Shown here piece after piece: positions 5,437 through 5,847 of a stretch of 5,847 nucleotides of DNA. Source of the DNA: Actinomycetota bacterium (GTDB taxonomy: Bacteria; Actinomycetota; Thermoleophilia; Gaiellales; Gaiellaceae). A program made the translations under genes and the position numbers. The stretch covers positions 1 to 5,847 of the forward strand of contig VGCB01000200.1 in NCBI GenBank assembly GCA_016870235.1. The letters run 5' to 3'. Each line of letters opens with the position of its first letter. Within the stretch, counting starts at the first letter, position 1. The notes beneath the pieces are model-generated. The model had not been told where the DNA came from, did not search any database, and saw nothing but the letters and a program-made list of their open reading frames with translations.

Positions 5437-5440
<4 letters not shown>
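5357..5440 (+). CDS. Possible 27-codon leader ORF before the CoA transferase
   Basis: ATG GCC GAG CAT opens a 27-codon frame, rich in Ser, Thr and Arg, whose TGA (5438-5440) overlaps the CoA transferase GTG as GTGA. No ribosome site precedes it, but a TANNNT box sits 9 bases upstream, allowing leaderless translation. If translated it would couple initiation at the GTG. The peptide matches no family I know and the frame is short enough to be chance in this GC-rich DNA, so this is a low-confidence call. Confidence 0.2.
5377..5423 (+). promoter_or_regulatory. Bulged hairpin in the CoA transferase leader
   Basis: CCGTCGGTCG (5377-5386) pairs with CGACC (5409-5413) and GACGG (5419-5423). After an ATTCA bulge, ACTGC (5392-5396) pairs with GCAGT (5404-5408) around a 7-base loop. 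That makes 15 base pairs with one 5-base bulge on each side, ending 13 bases before the GTG start. It could affect translation initiation or bind a regulator as DNA. No known riboswitch class is recognised. Confidence 0.3.

Positions 5441-5847
<407 letters not shown>

Overview
The window is very GC-rich, with strong G/C preference at third codon positions, GTG starts at four of the seven genes and long spurious open frames opposite every real gene. An F420-type flavin-independent oxidoreductase next to a soluble bacterial P450 and a CaiB-type CoA transferase suggests a high-GC actinobacterium. My best guess is the Thermoleophilia/Gaiellales side, from the look of the proteins and not from any search.

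Layout from left to right. A clean hairpin terminator (34-58) lies past the 3' end of a minus-strand gene (93-683) for a uracil-DNA-glycosylase-fold protein whose usual catalytic and iron-sulfur motifs are absent. A 370-base gap follows (684-1053) with two nearly identical 93-base palindromic repeat elements. Next is a tight minus-strand operon read from 3488 down to 1054: cytochrome P450, a 95-residue antibiotic-biosynthesis-monooxygenase (ABM) domain protein, and a luciferase-like F420-dependent oxidoreductase. P450 and ABM overlap by one base and ABM and the oxidoreductase are 9 bases apart. Divergent from the P450, across a 74-base promoter region, is an alpha/beta hydrolase (3563-4423, +). 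A 311-base convergent gap (4424-4734) holds a post-stop hairpin, a 93-base inverted-repeat element, and a third palindromic element related to the first two. A minus-strand SnoaL/NTF2-fold protein (4735-5301) and a plus-strand CoA-transferase family III gene (5437 to the window end, incomplete) diverge from a shared 135-base region with a short candidate leader ORF and a bulged hairpin.

Functionally the central genes look like a small-molecule catabolic or modification island: hydroxylation (P450), further oxidation (ABM protein, F420 oxidoreductase), hydrolysis (alpha/beta hydrolase), possibly hydration or isomerisation (SnoaL-like) and CoA activation (CaiB-like). This is inference from family membership and clustering; the substrate cannot be read from the sequence. 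No P450 redox partner (ferredoxin or its reductase) is encoded in the window.

I found no CRISPR array, tRNA, rRNA, transposase or phage gene, and no convincing new multi-gene system. The best second-look items are the palindromic repeat family, whose stems show paired (compensatory) base changes, and the UDG-fold protein without UDG motifs.
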